In this document: positions 56,638 to 64,000 of the stretch, one piece after another | Numbering within the stretch: the stretch's first letter is position 1 | Layout: each line of letters starts with the position of its first letter | NCBI RefSeq assembly: GCF_045291395.1 | Contig: NZ_CP152342.1 | Coordinates: 2,852,001-2,916,000 of the forward strand | Reading direction: 5' to 3' | DNA length: 64,000 nt | Origin: MR-S7 sp000400995 | Lineage (GTDB): Bacteria; Pseudomonadota; Gammaproteobacteria; Burkholderiales; Burkholderiaceae_C | The notes under the pieces: model-generated | The model's database searches: none | What the model was told of the DNA's origin: nothing | Seen by the model: the letters and a program-made list of their open reading frames with translations, nothing else | Program-made: the position numbers and the translations under genes

Positions 56638-56678
56638 AATAGCTGCCAGCGCTTGTGCAGCAAGCGCTGGCAGCTATT
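56638..56678. repeat. Dispersed AGCGCTTG palindromic repeat, copy H (perfect inverted repeat)
   Basis: AATAGCTGCCAGCGCTTG and its exact reverse complement form 18-bp arms around a five-base loop. It is eight bases after the usp stop and lies between convergent genes; followed by T-rich sequence on the plus side, it may end transcription from either side. Confidence 0.9.
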
Positions 56679-56694
56679 ATTAATGCAGCAATCG

Positions 56695-57408
56695 TCAGTG
56701 GTTGCCCAGATACAGCTGCGCCATGCGGTCGTCGCTCAACAGGTCCTGCGCGACGCCATGGAGCACGCAGCGCCCCTGGTCGAGTATGTAGCCCTGCTGG
56801 CTGATCTGCAGCGCCAAGCGCGCGCGCTGCTCCACCATGAGCACCCCGATGCCGGAGGCCGGCAGCCTCTGCACCATCTCGAATACCTTGCCCACCAGCG
56901 ACGGAGCGAGCGCCGCCGTCGGCTCGTCCAGCACCATGATGCGCGGCGAGGGCATCAGCGCGCGCGCGAACGCGAGCTGCTGGCGCTCTCCGCCTGACAG
57001 GTTGCTCGCATGCTGCAGCAGCCGGTCGGCCAGCGCGGGGAAATCCGCCAGCACGGCGTCCATGCGCCGCTTGAGGTCCGGCACGCCGCGCACCACGAGC
57101 AGGTTCTCCTTCACCGTGAGCGATGGGAACACGTTGGCCACCTGGGGCACGTAGGCCAGGCCGGCGTCGAAACGGTCTTCGGCCGACAGCTTCGTGATGG
57201 CCCGGCCCTGCAGATGGATCTCGCCGTGCACGCGCGGCAGCAGGCTCAGCAGCGCCTTGACCAAGGTGGACTTGCCGGCGCCGTTGGTGCCGGCGATGGT
57301 CACGATCTCGCCAGGCAGCACGCGCAGGTCGATGCCGTGGATGATGTCCACCTCCGAATAGCCGCCACGCAGCTGCTTCAGCTCCAGCAATGGGTGCTGC
57401 GCATTCAT
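56695..57408 (-). CDS. livF: Branched-chain-type ABC importer ATPase, LivF family
   Basis: This 237-residue ATPase has Walker A (IAGTNGAGKSTLVKALL), signature (LSGGERQQLAFARAL) and Walker B (IMVLDEPTAAL) and the short length of LivF. It starts within the end of livG with a four-base overlap. With LivG it energises the LivHM permease of the importer. The gene order is livHMGF behind an amidohydrolase and binding protein. Substrate unknown. Confidence 0.93.
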   Translation of the reverse strand: MNAQHPLLELKQLRGGYSEVDIIHGIDLRVLPGEIVTIAGTNGAGKSTLVKALLSLLPRVHGEIHLQGRAITKLSAEDRFDAGLAYVPQVANVFPSLTVKENLLVVRGVPDLKRRMDAVLADFPALADRLLQHASNLSGGERQQLAFARALMPSPRIMVLDEPTAALAPSLVGKVFEMVQRLPASGIGVLMVEQRARLALQISQQGYILDQGRCVLHGVAQDLLSDDRMAQLYLGNH

Positions 57409-58163
57409 ACCACCCCTCCCATGTAGGCTTCCTGCACGCGCGGGTCCTCCAGCACCGCATGCGGGTCGCCCTCGGCCAGGATGCGGCCGCGGTCCATGAC
57501 GATCATGCGGTTGGACAGCGACTTGAGCGCCTGCAAGTGGTGCTCGATCACGATGAATGCGATGCCCTGCGCGTTGAGCTGCCGCACGCGGTCGCAGATT
57601 TCCTCGATCAGCACCGGGTTCACGCCGGCGAAGGGCTCGTCGAGCAGGATGCAGCGCGGATCCAGCATCAGCACGCGCCCAAGCTCCACGAGCTTCTTCT
57701 GCCCGCCGGACAGGCCGCCGGCCTTCACGTCGCGCACGCGCGCGAGGTTCAGGAAGTCCAGGATGCCGTCGGCCTTCTCGGCCAGGCGCGCCTCGTGTTC
57801 ACGCACATGGCGCGTGGGGAAGAAGGACCCCAGCAGCCGTTCGCCCGAGGGGTTCGGTGCGGCGGCCAGCAGGTTCTCGTGCACCGTGAGCGTCTTGAAC
57901 TCCCGGGGCACCTGGAACGTGCGCACCAGGCCGAGACGCGCGCGGCGGTATGGCGCCTGGTGCGTGATGTCCTGGCCTTCGAAACGGATCTCGCCCGCGT
58001 CCGCCGGCTGCTGCCCGGCGATGGCTGCGAACAGCGTGCTCTTGCCTGCGCCGTTGGTCCCGGCGATGCCCAGGATCTCCTGGGCGGCCAGTTGGAGCGA
58101 CACGCCGTCCACGGCCTTGAACCCGCCGAACTGCCGCGTCACCGAATGGACTGTCAACATCAT
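57405..58163 (-). CDS. livG: Branched-chain-type ABC importer ATPase, LivG family
   Basis: This 252-residue ATPase has Walker A (GIAGTNGAGKSTLFAAIAG near residue 35), the LivG feature VRTFQVPREFKTLTVHENLL, signature (LSGGQKKLVELGRVL) and Walker B (CILLDEPFAGVNP). Two ATGs stand in tandem at the start. It overlaps livM and livF by four bases. Confidence 0.93.
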   Translation of the reverse strand: MMLTVHSVTRQFGGFKAVDGVSLQLAAQEILGIAGTNGAGKSTLFAAIAGQQPADAGEIRFEGQDITHQAPYRRARLGLVRTFQVPREFKTLTVHENLLAAAPNPSGERLLGSFFPTRHVREHEARLAEKADGILDFLNLARVRDVKAGGLSGGQKKLVELGRVLMLDPRCILLDEPFAGVNPVLIEEICDRVRQLNAQGIAFIVIEHHLQALKSLSNRMIVMDRGRILAEGDPHAVLEDPRVQEAYMGGVV

Positions 58164-59041
58164 TGCGGCTTGCCTCCAAACATGCCGTTGGGCCGGTACA
58201 AGGTCACCAGGATCAGCGCCAGCCCCACGGCCGCCAGCCGCAGGCTGGCCATGCCGACCTCCGACACGCCGGGAATCCAGTCCTTCACGAAGCGCGAGCC
58301 CTCCAGGAACACCATCAGCAGGAAAGTGCCGGCCAGCGCGCCCCGCACGCTGCCCGTGCCCCCCATCACCAGGCCCATCCAGACGTAGAAGGTGATGAGC
58401 GGGATGAACTGCTCAGGCGTGATGAAGGTGATGAAGTGCGCATAGAACGCGCCCGCCATGCCGAACAGCGCCGCCCCGAGCATGAAGATCTGCACCTTGA
58501 ACCACGCAGGGTCCTTCCCCAGGGCGGAGAGCGCCGCCTCGTCGTCTCCGATCGCGCGCAGCAGGCGGCCGAACGGGCTGCGCGCAAGGCGCACCGTGCC
58601 CCAGGCCACGAGGGCCACGATGGCCACCAGCAGCGCGAAAAGCGCCACTTCCGCCGCCGGCGAGCCCCAGCCCGCGAACAGCTTGGGCAGGCCGGGCAGG
58701 CCCTGGACGCCCTTGGTCAGCCACTCCTCCTGCTGGATGGTGATGCGCACGGCCTCCGAAAAACCCAGCGTGACGATGGCCAGATAATCGTCGCGCAGCC
58801 GCAGGGACAGCAGGCCGATGGGCAACGCGAGCACGGCGGACAGCAGCATCGCCGCGACGAAGCAGACCGCCAGCGGCACGCCCTGCAGCGACAGCAGGCC
58901 CGAGGTGTAGGCGCCCAGGGCGAAGAACGCCACGACGCCGAAATTCACCAGCCGCGTGAGGCCGAACTGCAGGTTCAGCCCCAGCGCGAGCAGCGCATAG
59001 ATCAGCGCGACGATGCCGATGGCACAGAGATAGGCGATCAT
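58160..59041 (-). CDS. livM: Branched-chain-type ABC importer permease, LivM family
   Basis: This 293-residue permease has about nine hydrophobic helices and the LivM pattern NLQFGLTRLVNFGVVAFFALGAY near residue 25, DYLAIVTLGFSEAVRI and GMAGAFYAHFITFITPEQF. It pairs with LivH. It overlaps livG by four bases and is four bases after livH. Confidence 0.92.
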   Translation of the reverse strand: MIAYLCAIGIVALIYALLALGLNLQFGLTRLVNFGVVAFFALGAYTSGLLSLQGVPLAVCFVAAMLLSAVLALPIGLLSLRLRDDYLAIVTLGFSEAVRITIQQEEWLTKGVQGLPGLPKLFAGWGSPAAEVALFALLVAIVALVAWGTVRLARSPFGRLLRAIGDDEAALSALGKDPAWFKVQIFMLGAALFGMAGAFYAHFITFITPEQFIPLITFYVWMGLVMGGTGSVRGALAGTFLLMVFLEGSRFVKDWIPGVSEVGMASLRLAAVGLALILVTLYRPNGMFGGKPQ

Positions 59042-59045
59042 GGCG

Positions 59046-59921
59046 TCACCTCACCAGTTGGATGCGGCCAAGGATGCCGGCGGGCCGCAGCAGCAGCACC
59101 AGCGCCAGCACCGCGAACGAGAGCACGAGCTTGTAGGAAGGGCCGAGCAGCGGCACCGAGAGTTCCTGCGCGATGCACAGCAGCAGCGCTCCGAGCACCG
59201 CGCCCACCGGGCTGCCGATGCCGCCGAGCACCATGGCGGCGAAGGCCGGGATGAGGAATTCCCAGCCCATCTCCGGCATGACGATGGCCTTCATGCCCAG
59301 CAGCACGCCGCCGATGGCCGAGACGGCTCCCACCAGCAGCCACAGCGCCAGCATCAGCCCCTTGGCACGGATGCCGCTGGCACGCGCCAGGTCGGCGCTG
59401 TCGGCCACGGCACGCAGCTGGCGGCCAAAGCTGGTCTGGTACAGCAGCACGAATACCACGAGCAGGCACGCCAGCGCAATGCCTGCGATGACCAGGTCGG
59501 TGGGCAAGATGCGGATGCCGCCGAAATTCCACGCGCGCACCAGCGGCATGTCGAACGTGCGCTGGTCGTGCCCCGCGAAGAAGGAGATCAGGCTGCGGAT
59601 CAGGAAGCCCAGGCCGATCGCTGCCAGCATGGACGACACCATGGGCCGCCCCGCGAGCTTGCGGAAGATCAGCTGGTACGAGCCGGCGGACACCACCGCC
59701 GTGACGGCCGCGCTCAGCAGCGCAGCCAGCCACAGGGGCGAGCCCAGCAAGAGCTGGCAGCCCACCGCGGCATAGGCGCCCAGCGTCAGAAAGTCGCCGG
59801 TCGCGGCATGGGGAAAGCGGTTCACCCCCATCACCAGCGTCATCGACAGCGCGGGCAGCGCCACCACCAGCCCCTCGATCACGCCGTTGATGAGCAGGTT
59901 TGCAATATCTATCCAGGTCAT
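59046..59921 (-). CDS. livH: Branched-chain-type ABC importer permease, LivH family
   Basis: This 291-residue permease has about eight helices. It starts MTWIDIANLLINGVIEGLV, and has the family segments FPHAATGDFLTLGAY and MVLGGIGSPVGAVLGALLL. The start at 59921 is preferred to one 19 codons upstream that lacks family similarity. It follows the binding-protein gene by 73 bp. Confidence 0.92.
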   Translation of the reverse strand: MTWIDIANLLINGVIEGLVVALPALSMTLVMGVNRFPHAATGDFLTLGAYAAVGCQLLLGSPLWLAALLSAAVTAVVSAGSYQLIFRKLAGRPMVSSMLAAIGLGFLIRSLISFFAGHDQRTFDMPLVRAWNFGGIRILPTDLVIAGIALACLLVVFVLLYQTSFGRQLRAVADSADLARASGIRAKGLMLALWLLVGAVSAIGGVLLGMKAIVMPEMGWEFLIPAFAAMVLGGIGSPVGAVLGALLLCIAQELSVPLLGPSYKLVLSFAVLALVLLLRPAGILGRIQLVR

Positions 59922-59994
59922 TGGCTCATTCCGTTCGCAGCCCGGATGCCGCCAGCCGCCATGGGCCGGCGCACGCACCCGCAGGGGAAAAGGC

Positions 59995-61212
59995 TCAGGC
60001 GATGGACACCACGTCGCGGCGCGCCAGCTGGCCCTTTTCGATGATGTACACGCCGAAGTCGGGCGTCACGTCGCCGTACTTGTCGAAGTCCAGCTTGCCC
60101 GAGGCGCCTTCATAGTTCACCTTGCCCTTCTTGGCGATCTGCGCCTTGCCCTCGGCGAACGTGGCCACCGCGTTGCCCGGCGGGTTGGCCACGTCGCGCA
60201 GCTTGGCGTTGACCTGCGTGACGTTCGCACCTGGGCCCGCCGCCTCCATGGCCAGGCCCAGCGAGATCACCATGTCGTATGCCATGGCGGCGTAGATGTT
60301 GGTGGAGGCGGGCTTGCCGGTGGCCTTGGTGTAGGCCGCATCGAAGTGCGCGTAGGAAGCGCTCTTCTCGTTGGAGACGGTATCCACGGAGATGATGCCT
60401 TCGCAGACCTCCGCCCCCAGGGCCTTGACCAGGTCCGGGTTGGCGGCCCAGCCCGGGATGACCCACTTGTTCTCCGCGCCCGACTGGAACCATTCGCGCA
60501 GGATGATGGTGGTGTCCGGCAGGTAGGAACCCATCACGATCACGTCCGGCTTGGCCGCCAGGATCTTCTGCAGCTCGCTGCGGTAGCTCGGGCGGTTGGG
60601 CTCGTAGGTCACGTGCGCCACCACCTTGCCGCCGCGCTGCGTCCACACGCGCGTGAACCCTTCCACGTTGCCCAGGCCCGAAGCGTTGTTGAACGCCATG
60701 GTGGCCGGGCGCTTGAAACCGTATTTCTTGCAGATCTCTGCGAACGCGATGCCGAAGCGGTCGTTGGTGGCCTGGAAGCGCCAGACCAGGTCCTTGGTGT
60801 CCAGCGTGGAGATCGCCGGCGCGCCCGAAACGTTCATCTGGATGATGCCCGCCGCATCGGTGAGCGGCAGCACGGCCAGCGTCACGCCGGAGGCCCAGGT
60901 GCCCAGCACGGCCTGCACCTTGTTCACCTCGATGAGTTTCTTCGCGGCCAGCACGGCGGCGTCCGGCTTGGTCTGGTCGTCCTCGGTGAACAGCTCCAGC
61001 TTGCGCCCGCCCGCGCCGCCCGCCGCGTTGATCTCGTCCACGGCGATGCGGATGGCCTGCTGCATGCCTGGGCCGTAAGGGCTGCCCGCGCCGGTGATGG
61101 GCGTGAGCGAGCCGATGCGGAACGTCTCGCCCGTCTGGCTGAAACCGATGCCCGGGATGCACTGCAGGGCCGCGGCGACGCCCGTGAGCTTGGCGAATTG
61201 TCTACGTTGCAT
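59995..61212 (-). CDS. ABC substrate-binding protein of the liv cluster
   Basis: This 405-residue periplasmic protein has an N-terminal signal (QRRQFAKLTGVAAALQCIPG) and a type 1 binding fold, from FRIGSLTPITGAGSPYGPGMQ. It gives substrate to LivHMGF encoded downstream. The amidohydrolase immediately upstream suggests an amide, peptide or hydantoin-like compound, but this is inference. The start at 61212 follows a GGAGACC site. Confidence 0.9.
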   Translation of the reverse strand: MQRRQFAKLTGVAAALQCIPGIGFSQTGETFRIGSLTPITGAGSPYGPGMQQAIRIAVDEINAAGGAGGRKLELFTEDDQTKPDAAVLAAKKLIEVNKVQAVLGTWASGVTLAVLPLTDAAGIIQMNVSGAPAISTLDTKDLVWRFQATNDRFGIAFAEICKKYGFKRPATMAFNNASGLGNVEGFTRVWTQRGGKVVAHVTYEPNRPSYRSELQKILAAKPDVIVMGSYLPDTTIILREWFQSGAENKWVIPGWAANPDLVKALGAEVCEGIISVDTVSNEKSASYAHFDAAYTKATGKPASTNIYAAMAYDMVISLGLAMEAAGPGANVTQVNAKLRDVANPPGNAVATFAEGKAQIAKKGKVNYEGASGKLDFDKYGDVTPDFGVYIIEKGQLARRDVVSIA

Positions 61213-61247
61213 GGTGGTCTCCTTGTGTCGTGCGTTGAGGTGGAAGG

Positions 61248-62480
61248 TCAGAGGGTGTTCTTGGCGATGCGGCCGTCCTTGACGATGGCGCGGATCCGGG
61301 CGCCCTGGTCCAGCAGGCACTGGATGTCGTGGAGGGGGTTGCCGTCGACGAGCAGCAGGTCGGCGATCGCGCCCTGCGTCACCTCGCCCAGCTCGCCCTT
61401 GTGGCCCAGGATTTCCGCGCCGATCAGCGTGGCCTGCTGCAGCACCGGGCCGTTGCCGAGCACCTCGGCGCGCAGGCGCAGCTCCTCGGCCTGCAGGTAG
61501 TGCGTCTCGCCGAGCAGATCGGAGCCCAGGCCCATCTTCACGCCGGCGTTGGCGAGGATTTCCAGGGCCTGGCGGCCGGGCCCGCGCACGCCTTCGATCT
61601 TGGCGATGGAGAGCGCCGGCAGGCCGTACTTCTCGCCCTCGTTCGCGAGGCCCTCATAGGTGATCATGGTGGGCACCATGTACGCGCCCATCGCGGCCAT
61701 GAGCTCGGCGGTTTCCCGGTCCACCAGGTTGCCGTGCTCGATGGTGCGCACCCCGCAGCGCACGGCCCGGCTGATGGCGCGCGGCGTATAGGCGTGGGCC
61801 ATGACATAGGTGTTGGCGTTGCCCGCCTCCTCCACGATGGCGCGCAGCTCATCTTCCGAATAGCCCAGGTTGCCGATCGGATCGTTGGGCGAGGCCACGC
61901 CGCCCGAGGCCATCACCTTGATCTGCGTCGCACCCTTGAGAATTTCTTCGCGCACGGCAATGCGGCAGGCGTCCACGCCGTCCACCACGCGGCCGATGTT
62001 GCCCAGCTTGTGCACACAGGAGCACAGGTCGAGCTCGTCGCTGCGGGGGCGGAAGTCCGCATGGCCGCCCGTCTGCGACAGCGCCTTGCCGGACGGGAAG
62101 ATGCGCGGCCCGCTGATGAGCCCCGTGCGGACCGCCTCGGCCAGCGACCAGTCGGCCCCGCCCGCGTCGCGCACGCTCGTGAAGCCGCGTCCCAGCATCG
62201 CCTGCATGATGGGCAGCGCCCGCAGCATGGTGAGCACGTTGGGCAGTCTGGCCACGTTGCCCAGGTTGAACGACGAGGCCACCGTGTGCACGTGGCAGTC
62301 GATCATGCCGGGCATCACCGTGAGGCCCGCGGCATCCACCACCTCGGCGCCCTCGGGCACCTGCAGCCCCGCGCCTATGGCGGCGATGCGCCCGCCCTCC
62401 ACGAGCACCGAATGGCCGGCATGCATGGTGAGGGTATGGACGTCCAGAACGTTGCCGTTCGCGATAAACAAGGGGGTCAT
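61248..62480 (-). CDS. Metal-dependent amidohydrolase (imidazolonepropionase/prolidase-like)
   Basis: This 410-residue enzyme has the amidohydrolase barrel with a binuclear metal site: MIDCHVHTVASS near residue 60 (HxH), the bridging lysine in QIKVMASGGVASP near residue 188, MAHAYTP, RTIEHGNLVD, and the catalytic aspartate in MGLGSDLLGETH near residue 320. The arrangement resembles Sgx9260-type prolidases and related carboxamidases. It probably hydrolyses an amide bond of the imported compound inside the cell; no signal peptide is present. It lies 35 bp upstream of the binding-protein gene and is divergent from the LysR gene. Confidence 0.88.
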   Translation of the reverse strand: MTPLFIANGNVLDVHTLTMHAGHSVLVEGGRIAAIGAGLQVPEGAEVVDAAGLTVMPGMIDCHVHTVASSFNLGNVARLPNVLTMLRALPIMQAMLGRGFTSVRDAGGADWSLAEAVRTGLISGPRIFPSGKALSQTGGHADFRPRSDELDLCSCVHKLGNIGRVVDGVDACRIAVREEILKGATQIKVMASGGVASPNDPIGNLGYSEDELRAIVEEAGNANTYVMAHAYTPRAISRAVRCGVRTIEHGNLVDRETAELMAAMGAYMVPTMITYEGLANEGEKYGLPALSIAKIEGVRGPGRQALEILANAGVKMGLGSDLLGETHYLQAEELRLRAEVLGNGPVLQQATLIGAEILGHKGELGEVTQGAIADLLLVDGNPLHDIQCLLDQGARIRAIVKDGRIAKNTL

Positions 62481-62510
62481 GAACTCGGGCGGATACGGTT
62501 ACGATTTCAA

Positions 62511-62643
62511 AATACTCATGGCCCATGCGGCATGGACATTTCAGGAAGACGCGTATGCACACCCCTTCCGGAACGCGTTTATCGATCCATTCGAGCCATC
62601 GAGCAACCGCCTAAAATCTCACCAGTCCATGAGCAATACTCAT
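62511..62643. promoter_or_regulatory. Likely LysR-type operator region
   Basis: The inverted repeat ATGAG-N5-CTCAT at 62629-62643 contains the LysR T-N11-A pattern, 11 bases before the regulator start. The nine-base half AATACTCAT recurs at 62511-62519, near the amidohydrolase start, suggesting a second site. The intervening region should carry both divergent promoters. Confidence 0.5.
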
Positions 62644-62654
62644 AGCCTCCCGCC

Positions 62655-63617
62655 ATGCGCCGCCTCTGCCCCACGATTTCGGAACTGAATGCCTTCCACT
62701 CCGCGGCCAAGCACCTCGCGTTCACGATGGCCGCCAGGGAGCTGTGCGTGACGCAAAGCGCCATCAGCCGCCACATCGCCTCGCTGGAGGACTACCTCGG
62801 GCAGAAGCTGTTTCTGCGCAAGTCCACGGGGCTCGAGCTCACCGATGCCGGGGCCACCTACCTGAACACCACGCGCCCCGCGATGGCCGCGCTGGAATCG
62901 GCCACGGCCCAGCTCATGTCGTACGGGGGTGCGGGCGGCGCGCTCAACCTCTCGGTGCCGCCCACGTTCGCAGCGCAATGGCTGTTCCCGCGGCTGGGGC
63001 ACTTCAAGCGCACGCTGCCGCAGGTCACGCTGAACTTCGTGCGCTACCAGCACGCGCACGACTTCTCCGTCCCGCACGACTTCGACGCCGCCATCCAGTA
63101 CGGCTACGGCAACTGGCCCAGCGCCAATGCGCGCTACCTGATCGGCAAGGAAACCAGCATCGTCTGCAGCCCGCAGCTGCGCGACACGCTGGCGCTACGC
63201 GCGCCCGCCGACCTGGAGCGCGCGACGCTGCTGCAGCACATCGAGGTGCCGCTGGCCTGGCAGGACTGGCTGGAGGCCCACGGCTGCGACGCCAGCGGCA
63301 GCCGCTTCGGCCCGGGATTCAACCTCTACTCATTGATCATCCGGGCGGCCGTGTCGGGCTTCGGCGTGGGCATCGTGCCCACCTGCCTCGTAGAGGACGA
63401 ACTGCAGGCAGGCAGCCTCGTGGAGCCCTTCGGCAACCGCTTCGACAGCCCGCTGGGCTATTACCTGTGCGCGCCCAGCGCGCGCACCAACCTCTCGGTC
63501 TACAAGCTCGTGAGCGCATGGCTGGAGCACTGCTGCAACCATGCCGACGGCGGGGCGGCCGCCGGCGGCCAATGCCTGTTCTGCAGCGCGCCGCCGCCTC
63601 CGCTGCGCCAAGCATGA
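62655..63617 (+). CDS. LysR-family transcription regulator (GcvA-like)
   Basis: This 320-residue regulator has an N-terminal winged helix (AFTMAARELCVTQSAISRHIASLE, residues 22-45) and a periplasmic-binding-like effector domain, with GcvA-type length and spacing (LNLSVPPTFAAQWLFPRL). It probably senses the substrate or product of the amidohydrolase/liv system and controls the divergent operon. The C-terminus (after residue 295) is Ala/Gly/Pro-rich and not conserved. Confidence 0.9.
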   Translation: MRRLCPTISELNAFHSAAKHLAFTMAARELCVTQSAISRHIASLEDYLGQKLFLRKSTGLELTDAGATYLNTTRPAMAALESATAQLMSYGGAGGALNLSVPPTFAAQWLFPRLGHFKRTLPQVTLNFVRYQHAHDFSVPHDFDAAIQYGYGNWPSANARYLIGKETSIVCSPQLRDTLALRAPADLERATLLQHIEVPLAWQDWLEAHGCDASGSRFGPGFNLYSLIIRAAVSGFGVGIVPTCLVEDELQAGSLVEPFGNRFDSPLGYYLCAPSARTNLSVYKLVSAWLEHCCNHADGGAAAGGQCLFCSAPPPPLRQA

Positions 63618-63618
63618 A

Positions 63619-63668
63619 AACAGCCCCTAGCGCTTGTCCATCAAGCGCTAGCAGCTATCAAAACCATA
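63619..63668. repeat. Dispersed AGCGCTTG palindromic repeat, copy I
   Basis: CTAGCGCTTG, TCCAT and CAAGCGCTAG form a perfect ten-base inverted repeat (63627-63651), followed by CAGCTATCA. It fills the gap between two convergent genes. Confidence 0.88.
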
Positions 63669-63669
63669 G

Positions 63670-64000
63670 TCAGGCGAACAACCCCTTGTGCTGCTCGCGC
63701 AGCAGGTTCTTCTGCACCTTGCCCATGGCGTTGCGCGGCAGCTCCGCCGTGACGAAGCAGCGCTTGGGGATCTTGAAGTTGGCCAGCTGGCTCTTGAGCG
63801 CGCCGATGATCGCCTCGCCATCGAGCTTCGCGCCGGGCCTGGGCGTAACCACTGCCACGCCCACTTCGCCGAAGTCCGGGTGCGGCACGCCGACCAGCGC
63901 GCTTTCGGCCACGCCGGGCATCTCGTTGATGTAGCCCTCGATCTCGGCCGGGTAGACGTTGTAGCCCCCGCTGATGATCAGGTCCTTGCTACGGCCTACG
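63670..64000 (-). CDS. Acyl/malonyl-CoA ligase, C-terminal part (5' end outside window)
   Basis: About 109 C-terminal residues of an AMP-forming ligase are visible. GRSKDLIISGGYNVYPAEIE is the hinge motif that begins the mobile C-terminal domain, GVAESALVGVPHPDFGEVG follows, and the catalytic lysine is in LPRNAMGKVQKNLLREQH near the end. The closing sequence and short tail resemble malonyl-CoA synthetase (MatB), but other acyl-CoA ligases are possible without the N-terminal domain. Confidence 0.88.
   Translation of the reverse strand, partial: VGRSKDLIISGGYNVYPAEIEGYINEMPGVAESALVGVPHPDFGEVGVAVVTPRPGAKLDGEAIIGALKSQLANFKIPKRCFVTAELPRNAMGKVQKNLLREQHKGLFA

Overview
The window reads as chromosomal DNA of a GC-rich betaproteobacterium, most likely a member of the Comamonadaceae (Acidovorax/Alicycliphilus-like). 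The signs are strong GC3 codon use, the cbb3 oxidase/hemN/fnr gene order, the coiled-coil gene - zapA - 6S RNA order, a DmdC-type acyl-CoA dehydrogenase beside etfBA, and a dispersed AGCGCTTG palindromic repeat. I see no tRNA, rRNA, insertion sequence, prophage or CRISPR array. The taxonomic call is inference from gene content and order.

Layout. 1-3.5 kb: fatty-acid oxidation (partial acyl-CoA dehydrogenase, etfA, etfB, with a clear terminator). 3.6-6.7 kb: an MscS channel, an enoyl-CoA hydratase and a histone-deacetylase-like hydrolase. 6.7-12.8 kb: a tightly overlapping MoxR - DUF58 - transglutaminase - MltB - DUF2059-like operon. 12.8-20.3 kb: two orphan amino-acid-type binding proteins, a DUF2242 lipoprotein, tsaD, a CBS protein, a DUF937 protein with an EF-hand-like loop, and a PAS chemoreceptor. 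20.6-26.5 kb: a complete tripartite RND efflux pump. 26.6-40.2 kb: a 14-gene vitamin B12 uptake and salvage operon (btuB, cobB, cobU, btuFCD, cobO, ogt, cbiB, cobC, hipA-like kinase, DUF3037, cobQ, cobT) led by a cobalamin riboswitch. 40.3-41.1 kb: a coiled-coil gene, zapA and 6S RNA. 41.1-44.9 kb: a c-di-GMP pair (GGDEF-EAL and HD-GYP). 45.0-56.6 kb: a microaerobic block (TauE/SafE protein, hemN, fnr, small membrane protein, ccoH, ccoG, ccoPQON, ccoS, ccoI, usp) with three good FNR boxes. 56.7-63.6 kb: a branched-chain-type ABC importer (livFGMH plus binding protein) with an amidohydrolase and a divergent LysR regulator. The end holds the C-terminus of an acyl/malonyl-CoA ligase.

Two themes stand out. 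First, a family of about 45-55 bp palindromic elements occurs nine times. Five copies lie inside coding sequence without breaking the frame, supplying the MltB signal peptide, a CbiB membrane segment, the BtuD N-terminus, a CobU internal stretch and the start region of the transglutaminase. Second, about nine reading-frame breaks occur, nearly all at C/G runs. Correcting one base restores a full family protein each time, so these look like sequencing or assembly indels rather than real gene decay; affected genes are described as if intact. Within the B12 operon, a HipA-like kinase with a DUF3037 partner and an O6-alkylguanine methyltransferase are translationally coupled to cobalamin genes, which is unexplained.
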